A stretch of DNA of 64,000 nucleotides. Origin: Megalopta genalis (Eukaryota; Arthropoda; Insecta; Hymenoptera; Halictidae). Every line of letters begins with the position of its first letter. Within the stretch, counting starts at the first letter, position 1. Of this stretch, positions 35,257 to 47,475 are shown one piece after another. The stretch is from contig NC_135030.1 in the NCBI RefSeq assembly GCF_051020955.1, forward strand, positions 1,852,501-1,916,500. The letters are read 5' to 3'. The position numbers were made by a program, and so were the translations under genes. Below the pieces are notes generated by a model, which did not search any database, was not told where the DNA came from, and saw only the letters and a list, made by a program, of their open reading frames with translations.

Positions 35257-36348
35257 GACGCAACACATCCGCACGCAGATGACATTTTCTATTAGCGCGA
35301 GTCGCGTGCGTCAAGACGCACGCTTCGCATATGATTTGCGCGCGATGCGTTCGTTATCATATCAGATAGAGCAGTGTGTGTAAGGAAGGCGAAATAACTT
35401 TTTGAAATGGATCGAGATTTACTTGCACTTTCGCCGTTTTTAAAAGAGAAAGGTGATGAAGAAATTAAACTGAGAATTTTGACAGGAAGGAAAGAAAGAG
35501 TATCAATCTCATACGCTGGAAATTTATCGACGGATGCCTGAGACGACTCCTTCTAAAACAGTTATTTACGAGATCACCAGTGTGTAGAAAATTTTTGTTA
35601 TCAATTCGGTACGATGCGATAAACTTCGACACGATGCAAAATGCATAACGCAACGAGACATTTTTTATATTCTAATTAGTTCCGTTATTTATTTATTTTC
35701 TTGTTTTTGGGCAAAGGGGACGCGCGTAGTATGTCGTTCCGGTGCAAGAGGTTAAAGATATACACAAAAAGCGAGACAAAAGAAATAAGAGAACGCGTAC
35801 TGAATAATGAGGAAACATATAAGCAGCTTCTTAAATTGTGTGAAGGACGAGTAAATGTATGGTAATTCTTATTGGCTTATTATAACGTTGAAATTAAACC
35901 GCAATGTGTTTGCATCCGGACTGCTTCCAAAGCAGACGATTGCTAGACGCTTACGTCGGACATAGACGCAACATTTGGGAACGGCTTATGGGAAAACAAA
36001 AGCGTTATTTTCTGTTACGTCAGTATACAGGGTGTAATAATTATGTTAACGCTCGGTAAAGAGGTGATTCCTGAGGTAATTCGAAGTAAATTTTTCCTTA
36101 GCGAAATTGCAATCCGCGGCTTCGTTCACGAGTTATTAACGAAGAACACTGACCAATGAGAGACGAGATCGGCTGACGCAAAGCGGCCGGGCCAGCGAGC
36201 GGGCGGAACCCAGTTCTGCTCATTGGCTCGACCGCCTCCTGTCGACTGATCTCGCTTCTCATTGGTCACTGTTTTTCGTTAATAACTCGTAAACGAAGCC
36301 GCGGATTGCAATTTCGCTAAGGAAGAATTTACTTCAAATGACCACAGG
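35257..36348 (+). repeat. Copy 2 of the 1.09-kb direct duplication
   Basis: Corresponds to 14199-15290 with about 98% identity by eye. The nested second-family fold-back element starts at 36028 but loses its outer right end, because homology stops at GACCACAGGAA. The short frame at 35407 carries TGA where copy 1 has TGC. Confidence 0.9.
36028..36348. mobile_element. Fold-back MITE, second family, right end truncated
   Basis: TA, CAGGGTGTAATAATTATG at the left. The palindromic CCAAT-containing core and the inner right arm are present; the terminal CACCTTG is missing. Confidence 0.8.
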
Positions 36349-37015
36349 AACCCCATATTCTCCGCTTGTATAATAATTTTGGGACTCAAAATCATAACTA
36401 CAAAGATTATTTCGAAAAGTAATGTAACGGCGAGCACCGATGTTTCATTAGTACCTCTTGAAGTAAACGCATGGAAGTAAACTTTGAACGTCACAGAAAT
36501 GACGTTGCACGCAATGGTATCAGAATCGTTTACCTGTTCGAAGAGATGTAGCTCTGCCAGCAGGGTGTAGGAAATGTAGATATACCGTGCGTCTTCCGCT
36601 GTCCTTCGGGCACGTACCCCCCTCGAGGGATTCCCCTGTAGGGTGGCACGCCCCCCGGGCCAGGTGCCCCCCTTGCGCACACTTTCACGATAATCCACCG
36701 TAATTACGTAGCTGTGGGTTCCCTCATCACACCGCGGAGCCACGTGCGTCTTATGTGCTCCCTTTGTCTCGTCAATTGTTATCTGTTCACCTCCGACACT
36801 TTGACACTCGACGGATATCCGCGGACACTTCCGCCAATGACCACTCCCGTCACCAGTTCTCCGTCGTTTAACGTAACAACACGAGACATTTTTCGTCTTT
36901 TCTGATTCTCGTTTACACTTCACGATTGACTTTCTATCTTTTTCCGATATCTATCCGATCACGGCCGAAATAGAGGCTCTCGCGCATCTGCTTGAACGAT
37001 CAATTTCGTCGATTG
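36349..37015 (-). other. Unrecognised sequence with a 214-codon minus-strand frame
   Basis: The frame (36279-36923 on minus) begins MKCKRESEKTKNVSCC and includes YVITVDYRESVRKGG and YIYISYTLLAELHLFEQ, followed by a possible donor (CAG|GTAAAC at 36533). Its 3' part runs into the fold-back element. I cannot assign a family: it may be a transposon remnant, a lineage-specific exon or chance. It is not called as a gene. Confidence 0.25.
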
Positions 37016-37511
37016 TCAGGTCTATCGAAAAGTTCAAATCCTTTCTGACTGACATCGAATGTAAATGTCGAGTCTTCCACCATTTCGGTGCTGACTAAAA
37101 CGGATAAGTATAATAGACGAAATATGTATGTATCTTTTTGTATCATTTCTGTAGACTTGTTATCGCATTCATAGCATGCGAATGGCATTTAGATCATATT
37201 ATTTGTACCTGCATTATTTTGATATTATAAATCATCTAAAGATTATGATAGGCTGCACTCTTTTCACGTACACCGCAAATTAAACAATGTGGCTGGTTAA
37301 CTTTAAAGCTCAGAAAGTTTGCAAAATCATTTTCCACAGGAAACAATCGTGTATCTTTTACACTCAAGCACAGCGAATTTTTAATGTTGATAATTAACTT
37401 AATTAGCATAAAATCAGTCAGATCTGTTCGCAAAAACCTCTAAGTTTTTCAACCTCTAATATTAAAAAAGATTAAACTACTCGGTGAGTTCGAACGCTTC
37501 GATAGACCTAA
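37016..37511. mobile_element. Possible mariner-type derivative with GGTCTATCGAA ends
   Basis: CAGGTCTATCGAAAAGTTCAA at the left is opposed by TTCGAACGCTTCGATAGACCTAA at the right. This terminus is related to, but distinct from, TTAGGTCTACCGGAAAGTTC. The interior is 0.5 kb without a recognisable transposase. Confidence 0.5.
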
Positions 37512-37594
37512 CATACTCTTTTCAAAAAGAATTTCTCATAAATCCATTTCTTTTTATTGTTTAGAGCATTCGCCTTAATCATTGTTCATCGTTA

Positions 37595-37736
37595 ATTGAG
37601 CCGTTTATTTCGAAAGTGGCATAAGTCACATTTTTTTTTTACATGAAAAGATACCGTTCAATTGTAATTAGTGTTACCATTAACTCGATTTTTTTGAAAA
37701 AGTGACTTATGCCACTTTCAAAATAAACGGCTCAAT
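37595..37736. mobile_element. MITE, TTGAGCCGTTTATTT family, TA-flanked
   Basis: TTGAGCCGTTTATTTCGAAA and GTGGCATAAGTCA at the left are inverted at the right (TGACTTATGCCAC, TTTCAAAATAAACGGCTCAA). The arms are about 35 bp and the element 142 bp long. TA flanks both ends. Confidence 0.85.
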
Positions 37737-38785
37737 TATATCGTGTATATAGAAAAGGTTTGAGGAAGGACGCGATTAGCGACTCGGGATTTCAAGGGAA
37801 AAGGGAAATATGAAAACGCGATTCACGATTATCCGGCGAAGAGCCTTTCAAACGCGCTTAATGAGCACGAAAATGGGCCGACGCAAATTTCGGCGCAAGT
37901 CAAACATTGTTCGCGACCGACAACGACACGAGTATGAAAAAACATACGGGAAATTAGCGGAGAAGAATATTTGGGCAAACACGCGCGGAACTGTGTAACA
38001 GTCTGAGGCAGGAATTTTCAGTTGTCATGTTTTTCTGCATTATTTTTAGTCGGAAATCTGTATGGTTCAGTGATAGCGTCGCGAACATAGGTCCTCGAGA
38101 TAACGCGGCAGTGCAAACAATGTAAATTCACGCGGTTAATGAACCACAGAGTTGGGTTTAGTAAATTTACTCGGCGGTGTCACCCTTTGATGAAATTTCT
38201 TATTGCGATGGGGGTCCGTCGATGTGTCTTACACCTTTCTCAAGTATGTTGGCTTTACAGCGGATAGAGCGTAGAACACTGTTTGAGTTGGATCTTCCTC
38301 GCCTTTCTGTTTAGTCAGCGAGTCGTTTTAATCTCGAACGCGGCTGGCGAAGTCCATATGAATTTATCAGAAGTTTCCGCGACTATAATACTTCGAACTT
38401 CCGAATAACTTCGCGGTGAACGATTTCCGTCACTTCAGTTCGAGAAGAAGTTTCTACTTCGCTTTAGTTTAAATTCAGGAAAGAAACAACGAACCTATAC
38501 ATGTTATACCGTAATAACCAGGCCGCGGATTTTATGCATTTATGAAAATTATGTCAAAGTCAGATAGAAAATCTCGAAGACACTAGAAACCGGGGCAGCC
38601 TTTCCGTTCCGGAAGGCTTTTGCCCTGGTTGTTCCGCTATTTCAGGTTTGTTAAAATTATTAATACATTTTCCCCTTTCATTTATGTTTCCTACAATGGA
38701 CTTGGAACATTTTCATTTTGCACAATGATCCGGAGTCTAGCAGTAACACTTATCAATAATCAACAAAATATATTTTTATATTTAC
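37737..38785. other. Unique sequence, nothing recognised
   Basis: Short frames only, no repeats. Confidence 0.5.
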
Positions 38786-39358
38786 AAAATAGTTCAACTA
38801 TCTTCACTGAAGATACTACAGTTATACTATATATACTATATACTATATATACTATATACTATATATACTATATACTATATATACTATATACTATATATAC
38901 TATATACTATATATACTATATACTATATATACTATATACTATATATACTATATACTATATATACTATATACTATATATACTATATACTATATATACTATA
39001 TACTATATATACTATATATACTATATACTATATATACTATATACTATATATACTATATACTATATATACTATATACTATATATACTATATACTATATACT
39101 ATATATACTATATACTATATATACTATATACTATATACTATATACTATATACTATATACTATATACTATATGTACTATATACTATATACTATATATACTA
39201 TATACTATATACTATATACTATATATACTATATACTATATACTATATACTATATACTATATACTATATACTATATACTATATATACTATATACTATATAT
39301 ACTATATATACTATATATACTGTAGTATCTTCAGCGAAGATAGTTGAACTATTTTGTA
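38786..39358. repeat. Inverted-repeat element filled by a (TATATAC)n-type array
   Basis: AAATAGTTCAACTATCTTCA plus CTGAAGATACTACAGT on the left is inverted on the right (ACTGTAGTATCTTCAG, CGAAGATAGTTGAACTATTT), with one mismatch. The 500 bp between are ACTATAT/ATACTATAT units. Each arm contains the palindrome ATCTTCNNTGAAGAT or a near version. The 259-codon plus-strand frame that spans it is a Y/I/L low-complexity artefact. Confidence 0.9.
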
Positions 39359-40651
39359 AATATATATATACTACTATACTACAGCATTTATCTTCATGAT
39401 ATCTATAATAACTTAGTAAATAAAGCTACCACCGATAGTTATAAAAATTACAATATTCACACGTTGAGAAGTTTCAGATCCACGATTTCGATCTGAATAA
39501 ATTATCTGGAAAAATTGGAATAAATTATCTGGAAAAATTGACAAGCCTGAGGTGCTCATTAAAACACAATTACTGTGTGAGAAACGGTACTCTGTATAAT
39601 TATGCTCAGAACAGTTTTACGTGAAAGTCACCTGCTGAACCGTCACCCTGCAAACGCGATTAAAATTGAAAAATTTGCATATCATCGAAAATTACACACA
39701 GAACGCCGTATCCAGCGGCAAAAAGATCTATCAAAAAGCCCATCAAAAGCCGAAAAATGTGTTTACCCATTTGTTATTATTGTGTATTCACACAAATCAA
39801 GCAATTCCAGCGGCAACAGCTCGAACTTGTGGATCGCGTTCGAACAGTTGAAAACGTGAAAAACCGATTAACCCGTAGAAATTCCTATCGACAGAACTAT
39901 ATCAGTCCCATTGTTGCGGCAAATCCAATTCCGGGAAGAGAAATTATCCCCTTATCCACAAAGGGGTTGAGCAAACTGCGGCCAGAATGGTGGACACCCT
40001 TTATCTTGTTAGGAAATCAATGACGCGTGTCCAGTTCCTTCCGGGGGGCAGGATAAAACGTCTCGAGGGATGAAACGGCGCATTCCATCGGATTAGAAGC
40101 AGCGCCGTCGTCCGGGCACTGATTGAAACTAGGGGGTGAGCGCGTCGGCTCGATCGAAATAAAATATACGAGACGCGGAAAGGAGCCACCTGGATGAATA
40201 ATGCATGCCGACGAACAGCTTGTGGTAAGTAACGAGGCGGATTTGTAAAACATCGCCGCGACACTCTCTCCAATGAACCGCAAATAATTTAACCCTCCGC
40301 GAGGGGGGTTCACGAGCCACATCAGCCGGAAACCCCGATTTGCCTATTCTTCGATCAGCAGACGTACGAGAAGTTTCTCGATATTCGATGCGCGAAACGG
40401 AAGATTCGTTATTAAATTGAAACCATGATTGCATAGGATTGTGCGGAAACGAACACGTACTTATAAAATGTATGTACATTGGAGTATAAAAACAGCTTCG
40501 ACGTTTATAGTTCATTGTGAAGGTAATGTATTCTGCGGTGCTCGTGATCGTAACGACTTCTTGTTCATGATTTTAGAAGATTTTTTTCTATGTTTCAGCT
40601 GGACGAATATATGAAAAATGATTATTTTGTTATGCTGAACATAAAATTATA
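39359..40651. other. Unique sequence, CpG-rich at 40020-40400, no gene recognised
   Basis: Overlapping frames of 60-130 codons on both strands show no known domain. A short duplication (ATAAATTATCTGGAAAAATTG, twice) lies at 39497-39540. Confidence 0.45.
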
Positions 40652-40712
40652 GCAAATTCTCTCCGATTGACGCTCAGATTGTACACAGATTGGACAATTT
40701 GGGAAGATATTA
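40652..40712. mobile_element. MITE, CAGTAAATTCTC family, left end fragment
   Basis: AGCAAATTCTCTCCGATTGA through GGACAATTTGGGAAGAT, matching the first 60 bp of complete copies, then replaced by AT microsatellite. Confidence 0.6.
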
Positions 40713-40935
40713 GAATAATATATATATTAGAATAATAAATATAATAAATATATTATATTGTATTATAAAATATAATAAATATATTATATTATATTATAAA
40801 ATATAATAAATATAATAAATATATTATATTATATTATAAAATATAATAAATATATTATAAAATATAATAAATATATTATAAAATATAATAAATATAATAA
40901 ATATATTATATTATATATAAATAATATATTAAATA
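40713..40935. repeat. AT-rich minisatellite (ATAATAAATATATTATA units)
   Basis: Irregular tandem units of TATAAAATATAATAAATATA, immediately following a truncated MITE. Confidence 0.93.
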
Positions 40936-42705
40936 ATACTATACAATTCCTAATTGTTCCCTAAAAATGCGAATTCCCATAAACATTCGTAGCCTAAGTA
41001 CACTCAACCCTGTTATAATATAATATTATTTTGAAAATATGATTGATAAGTATCAACTTTTCTCCAATAATACGGCGTCCTTTCAACATGATTTGTATAC
41101 AGCACATTATAATAAACTTGAACAACCATCATATAGCAAATTCATTCTAACCTTTTATGTACAATAGTATACATCGATGCTATTCCTTTTATTTCAATGT
41201 TATTAGTGTAGAAAAGTTATTGTCGTACTATGAACACTATCCTTGCATAATCATGTTTAATCAAATACCCTAACCTTGGCATTTCTTTTTATATATATTG
41301 CTCATCGAAGCCTAAATTTCTCTGATGCGTTTTTCGTGCAGTATATCGATTATTTAATTGTCATTTGGTTCAAAAAAGAATTAATCTGTCCCTAGAAAAA
41401 GATGACTCAAGAAGAAAAAATCTCAGATTTGACGAGAAAGCCACGAAGTATATCATTTGTCGAAAACCAGACGTAATGAATTAATATGAAATATTGATCA
41501 TTTCATTTGTGACGTTTATAAATGTAAATTGAGTACCGCGAGCCTTGATAAATTATATAATAATATTAAATAATTAAAATTAATTAAAATAAATGATTAA
41601 ATAAATATAAAATTATTATATACAAACTTATATAATAATAAATTAGCTTTTTATTTACATAATTAATTATATCTAAAAATGTATTTCGGTGATTTTTCTA
41701 GTATGATATTTAAAAAGAAATCACCGTAACTACACGTTCACTAAGAATTGCAAATAAAACGAATTGCATTTGTTAAATGTTATTGAGCCTAGTGCTTCGA
41801 CAAAGTATTAACAAATCTGCAAAAATTGAACCCATGGATTAATCGCAATATCGGATCTAAGGACGTGAAAGATTAAATAAGACGTACCAGGCCTCAGAAT
41901 ATCCGAGCAGTTTCCCCCGGTTTTCTCTCGCTACGGGATTCATCTTCCTTACGCCGATGCCTCTGTCATCGGAGAAAAAAAAACCACGGTGGCAACTCGA
42001 TTCCGAGGTTAGTACGTCGTTCCGTCCCAGAATCGAATATTCCGACCAACGAAGTTTTCCTGGTATTCGAGGGAATTGTCAGAAGCATAAGGCGTGCACT
42101 TTCTTGATTGATAACAATTTCTAGAATGGAATGCAAAATGAATGTCGCACTTCCAAACGAGTTCGAAGGGAATCCCGACCGATTTCCCTCCTCCCCCCCT
42201 TCGCGCGGAGAATCCTCTTTTCTGGGGCGAAAATGGAAAGTTTCAGGAACGAGTTAACTTCTCAACGATGTCCTCGTTGTTGCCATGTAACGATGCCGAT
42301 CGCGGTGAGAATCTTTCGATGGAACCGCCGCGGCGTGCAATTAAATGGGAAAGTGTCGAACTAATTTCGCCGATAACGTAAATTCGCTCCTTCTTTATTA
42401 GGAGAAGATCTTTCAATCGAACGGGCTTGATGAGAATCACCAATTAAAAGTTGGACGCCGCTTCTTCGCTTTCGTGGGCGAACAGTCGAATAAAGGGATG
42501 TAAAATGTTCTCTCTTGAACAATATTAAATTATACCGTTGGCAGAGAAATCGAGCGCTCGCTGACGAAAAATACGCTTACCGATGAATGTTAAGAAACTT
42601 TGCATGTCGTTAACATTTCGGTGAAATTTGATACTTTGATAACTCTGTACGTCCCATTGAATTAAAAGTAAGCGCATTTTATAGCGAAGCGTGTAACGCA
42701 TTGTT
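40936..42705. other. Unique sequence, no gene recognised
   Basis: AT-rich to 41850, CpG-richer at 41880-42420 where frames of about 80 codons lack recognisable products. Confidence 0.5.
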
Positions 42706-42745
42706 TATATGAGACGTTTACTTTGAAAGTGGCATAAGTCACGTG
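42706..42745. mobile_element. Fragment of the TTGAGCCGTTTATTT MITE
   Basis: TATGAGACGTTTACTTTGAA and AGTGGCATAAGTCA match one arm of 37595-37736; the other arm is absent. Confidence 0.6.
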
Positions 42746-43164
42746 ACACGAACATAATTCCTCAATATGTCAAACAATTCTGAAAACAAAACTAGATGTG
42801 TTGCGAAGATATATAATTCCACAAGAAGTATTATATATAAATTATACATTTATGAAAATATCATTTTCTAAAAAAAAAAACCGAATATGTATAAAATAAA
42901 GTAATAGGCTCGCGTGTTTAATGTGTTCAAAATTTAAGGAGAACGGAATTGTAATTTGAAATGCAAGGGTATTGTAAGACACGATCTGACAATGAACAGG
43001 TATCATATTATTTGTGAAGCGGAATAGCCCTGATAAGTTAATTACGGAACTAAAATGTATCGCTTAGGTCAGGCAGACATATTCCTTTTTTAAACACCAC
43101 CTTTATTCTAAGTTATTATTAGCGCTGAAGTGACGGTACAGCTTGCACCAAAGTGTGGCTTTAA
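42746..43164. other. Unique AT-rich sequence, nothing recognised
   Basis: No gene or repeat recognised. Confidence 0.5.
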
Positions 43165-43232
43165 TATGAGCCGTTTATATATATATATTATATTATATTT
43201 TGAAAGTGGCATAAGTCATAAGTCGGTCACTT
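43165..43232. mobile_element. MITE arm of the TTGAGCCGTTTATTT family carrying an internal AT expansion
   Basis: ATGAGCCGTTTAT, then about 25 bp of TA/TTA repeat, then TTTTGAAAGTGGCATAAGTCA. The AT tract sits exactly where the family has TTTATTT, indicating repeat growth inside a terminal arm. Confidence 0.7.
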
Positions 43233-45380
43233 TGTTTTTAAGTCGATATATTTAAGGGTTTGCGTCTTAACACGTTTAAAAATATGGATGCTAACTTTCG
43301 AGAAGATTCACTTGTATTTGTTATCTCAGGATACTGATAGTTTTCTCAGTATAAATAATTTCGTATAAACATTAAAAAATTATCACTTTGCTCTTCCTAT
43401 TAGACAATATAGCGTGGTATTTGATAGAGTCTACAGAATATGATAAAGTCTACCGTTTGCCTTCGGTTTCGTGTTCAGCGTAATAAAATCTATAAAAATC
43501 GCCCGTTTGTTATTAAAATGCAAAATTTGGACGATATGTGACTGAACAAAATTCGATTTATTCTTAGTATTCAAATAAAGATTGATTATTAAGAAATTGT
43601 GAAAATTCTTACGAGAATCGATTTTTTAAAAAAAAGTTTCAGAACACTTGAACTTGTTTGCAAATTTATAGAAGTTTTATTAGATGGTACAAGTTTCTTT
43701 AGACCACAGAAACGGAAATTCTTATAAAAATACGCTTTCTACTCGTTAGATATACGAAGCTTGTGTTTGTACACAGTTATAGTAAACAGCGAGAAGAAAA
43801 GACATCGCTTGCGTGCATCTGCTTGAAGAAAATTTCGTTTATTCAAAAACTGTGCTCCTTGCAATATATTAGTATGATAAAATACATTCCTTAATTAGAA
43901 TGCAACGAGCACTTGGTATATTATACGCAATCTTCTCCGTTCTCACAGGTTTCCACAATAAGGAATTAATTTCTATTTTGTCATTCTTTTTACGAAATAA
44001 GATTATGCGCATGAATATTTATTAGGGTACAGAATTTATTCATCTAAATGCATTACTTTTGATATTAGATTGCAATAAGAGTGTGTTAATATATTCATTG
44101 TTTCGTGTGTTTGGTCAGAACTTTACCATAATCAGAGGCAAAGAATCTTTGAAAACTGCTTTTTATAGAGATTCATAATTTGATAACAGTGTAACAATAT
44201 CTTTGTACTATAGTGTTCATTTACAGACATATTCTGAAAAATGACGATAGAGATGTAGAAAAAAGTATACATTTACGTCAAAACCAGAAAATATCAATTT
44301 CTTGATATAAATTAACAACAAATTTATAATTTAACACAAAGAAATGAATTTACTTGACTACTTCTTTAATCGCCTAGAAGAAACCACAGAAGATACTTTT
44401 GCCAAATTGTGGGTGAATATGATGAATGAGTATGTGATTTCAAAGTTACACTGACAAGAGTTACAAAGGATTTTGATTTTCATATATTGTCGACAACAGC
44501 TCAAAGATTTTCGTTCGTTGTGCTATCAGTTTACGAAAATACTTTTATAAGTAGACGAAAAGACATTTAAGAATTTTATTAATGTACCAGAAACACAGCC
44601 TTTTCAATTTCTGAACTGTGTCCAACATGAGAGAAGCTCAATATAATTTTGGTTTAAATATTAATTTCAAGAGAACTTGTTAAATTATAACACTTTGACT
44701 GTCGCGCCACCCATACGTGGGCGATGTACTTATTTGCTTAGATTTGAAAAATGATTTCAACGCCAATCCACTATATTTTCCCAATTTTATTTCGTATTCG
44801 CGAAACGCGTAAGAATGTTGAAAAAGTATTGCTGTCATACAGCCTAATCTCACAATCTCAAATTGATTAAACAAAATACTTTAACATCTTGAAATTTTAA
44901 TTAAATCGTAGATGAAATTATAGTAGTTCTGAGCAATTTTTTCAGAAATTTTGAATTCTTCATCCTGTAAATAATTATTAAAAGACAATTACCGGTAGAT
45001 AAAGTATTAAAATTTACTCGGTTTTGAATGAACGGTTATTATAAAACGTCTACCACCTTCGAACTGTGCATCCGCTGTCTCGCAGGTTTCCCCCAAAATT
45101 AGCCTGAACAGCACCCTTCGATCGTAACCTGTTCACTGCTCTCAATCTTAGCACCAATAATTCGAGGCATCGCCAGAACCGATACGACCATCAATTTCAG
45201 CTTGATAACCATTACCGGAGGCAACGAACCCCCGAAAACTGATTCAAGCAACGCGAGCCATTAATATTTCAGTTTTCAATCTCGGCGGTGTACCATTTCT
45301 CGCCCCGCCGATGGCGACAGCGGGGCGGCGCGACGCCGAGCGTCCCTGCGACTGTCAGACCCGCGTTTTCTCATTTTTCT
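43233..45380. other. Unique AT-rich sequence, nothing recognised
   Basis: Long stretch without open frames of note; becomes CpG-rich after about 45050. Confidence 0.5.
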
Positions 45381-45417
45381 CGTCGCGTTGCGTCGCGTCG
45401 CGTCGCGTCGCGTCGCC
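45381..45417. repeat. (GTCGC)n pentanucleotide repeat
   Basis: Seven near-perfect GTCGC units in a CpG-rich stretch. Confidence 0.93.
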
Positions 45418-45789
45418 GAGAACGTAAACTACGAGTCGCCGACGAAACCCATTAACCGTGTCCACGGTTCGACACTTTTCTACCCGTTTTTCGTACCTGC
45501 CCGGCGTGTCGGCTTTCCGAGGCAGACCTACGCGACCGACCAGCAGGTCGGACAGCGCGTCACAAAACTGAAACGCGCCGCCGCCGTCGGGACGATGCAA
45601 AGGGGGGAAAATTTCAGTTTAATATCATCTAAATGTCATGGCGAGGTGGTCCGCGCCACCAAGAAACTCTGTCGTTGGCTTCCGTCGAAAATGCGCGATT
45701 GAACTTTTCCCCAACAACTGACGGATTCAAATGAGAACGTTGCACAGTGGGGGGTATTCGGTTCGGTCAGATGATCGAAAACTGAAATT
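45418..45789. other. CpG-rich unique sequence, no gene recognised
   Basis: A 104-codon plus frame and an 81-codon minus frame overlap here; neither resembles a known family. Confidence 0.45.
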
Positions 45790-46021
45790 TCCATTTTCTT
45801 CGAGATTAATAAAATGATTTTCTTATATTCCTGAATGTACGAGATATATCGTGTGATTGGCGATGCAATCGGTCAGGGGCTGATTCTACGTCGAAAAATA
45901 AATCGAGAATATGCAATGAATATTTTTCATTGTGGACTTCGTTTTCCGAAAAAATCGAGATATTGTCCACCAGAAAAAATCGAGAATCCACCATTTCCGG
46001 AGACACTTTTGGGACACCCTG
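45790..46021 (-). mobile_element. Truncated element with a CAGGGTGTCCCAAAAGTGTC end
   Basis: On the minus strand it begins CAGGGTGTCCCAAAAGTGTC and continues CCGGAAATGGTGG. The first dozen bases match the fold-back family, but the next part differs, so it is a related subfamily. No opposite terminus is visible. The left boundary is a guess. Confidence 0.5.
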
Positions 46022-46334
46022 TACAAAAATTGTAGGTCGACCTACTATCCACATTTCATCCTATACATATAAATTAATCCTCGCAGTACCGGCGGTTGGA
46101 CCTACATTCGGGTCCAGATGGACCCATGACCTTATGTATACAGACATTTTGAACTAAAATTTGTGTGTTGTTATTATCATCATTATTATTATTACTACTG
46201 TTATTATTACTACTATCTTACCGTAATTTCTTTTTAATTTTTATGGAGAGTTGCGCTAATCGTACAATTGAACAACACAAGATTATAAAAATTTCGTTAT
46301 TACTAAAACATAAACAAAGGTTAGACGGCATTAA
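46022..46334. other. Spacer with palindromes and a possible solo piggyBac-type end
   Basis: GTAGGTCGACCTAC (46032-46045) is a perfect palindrome. TTAA at 46074 is followed by TCCTCGCAGTACCGGCGG and nested GGACC/GGTCC inverted motifs, resembling the hairpin-bearing termini nearby, but no partner end was found. A (TTA)n tract lies at 46170-46215. Confidence 0.35.
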
Positions 46335-46659
46335 CCCTTTCGCTACGGGCGGGTTCTCCGTCGCGGTACTTCTGCTGAACAGAGCGCTGCGACATCACTG
46401 CACGCTACGCGACGGCGATCGTCAGCGGAAGTCGGTACTCCGCGGCGGTCGGCGGAGAACCTAAGCTGTTTGAATTGAATGAATTTTTCGAACGAAAACA
46501 TTTTTCTCCAAAGGGTATTTATAAATAAAGGCTATTCCAGGGTATTTTATAACGTCTTAGCATGCGCTCTTTAATTTACAGTATGAGAGGAAATAAAACA
46601 TTATGCAATATAATGCATCTTATGGAAAGCCACTATAGTGGTCCGTAGTAGCGAAAGGG
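46335..46659. mobile_element. piggyBac-type MITE, CCCTTTCGCTACGG family, exact TTAA duplication
   Basis: TTAA, CCCTTTCGCTACGGGCGG at the left; GTCCGTAGTAGCGAAAGGG, TTAA at the right. Inside, GGGTTCTCCG (46349) pairs with CGGAGAACC (46453). At 325 bp it is shorter than the other two family members and has no transposase sequence. Confidence 0.87.
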
Positions 46660-47317
46660 TTAAACGGTCAAGGCACATTTCGGATAGGTCCGAAAGAATC
46701 CGAACCTAGTACGGCGAGGGATAACATCACTTAACGATACCATGATTTCGTCTAATGTAATCCCAGACCTGCAACGTTCGCAAGATTGTTTGAAAAAAAA
46801 ATTTGGCGCACATTAGCTCGGCAGCTTTGTCTTTTGATACTCGAACAAAGATCTTGGTTAACGCACGAAGAGATCGAGGCGGATGGTAATGTCGGTGGTT
46901 CAGGGTCTGATGGAGAAATTGGTGTACCAACCGCCGCCGTAATGTTACTGAAAGAGGCTGATGCGAGATGAGGGTTGGGTTAAGCGGCTTGCGGGCGATT
47001 AGAGAGTGCCGCAGCAGCCATCGTCGCGCTCTACCTTCATCCCCATTCACGATCACAACCCAACTACCTCGTACAGTTCAGTTTCCTTCTAAACACTGAA
47101 AACTGGTCACTTTCTTTCCTCGTATTGCACCCTTTCTTCCCATCTCATTAGTCGAATGATTATGCTATAGAAGAAAGCCGCTAAATGCATACTGGTCACC
47201 GAAATTGTATTCTGTGAATTGATTCGTCAGAATTAGGTTAGTATGTCATCAATGACTTTTTTCACGTTTTCAGGCTTTAACGCTTATTCTTGAGATAATA
47301 GGTCACTTCATTGTACA
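46660..47317. other. Unique sequence, no gene recognised
   Basis: A plus-strand frame at 46786 (MFEKKIWRTLARQLC..., 61 codons) and an overlapping 109-codon minus frame have no recognisable family. Confidence 0.45.
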
Positions 47318-47433
47318 GGGCGTCCCAAAAATGTCTCGCAATCCGGAAGTGGCGGGTTCCTCGGATCCTCGGATATTATTCCCGTCTCCTTGAATGAAAT
47401 CCTTCTGGAAGTGGTCAGTTTATAATAATGGGA

Positions 47434-47475
<42 letters not shown>

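Noticed and set aside
38620..39399. 259-codon plus-strand open frame
   Set aside because: It is tyrosine/isoleucine/leucine low complexity produced by a TATATAC tandem array between inverted arms.
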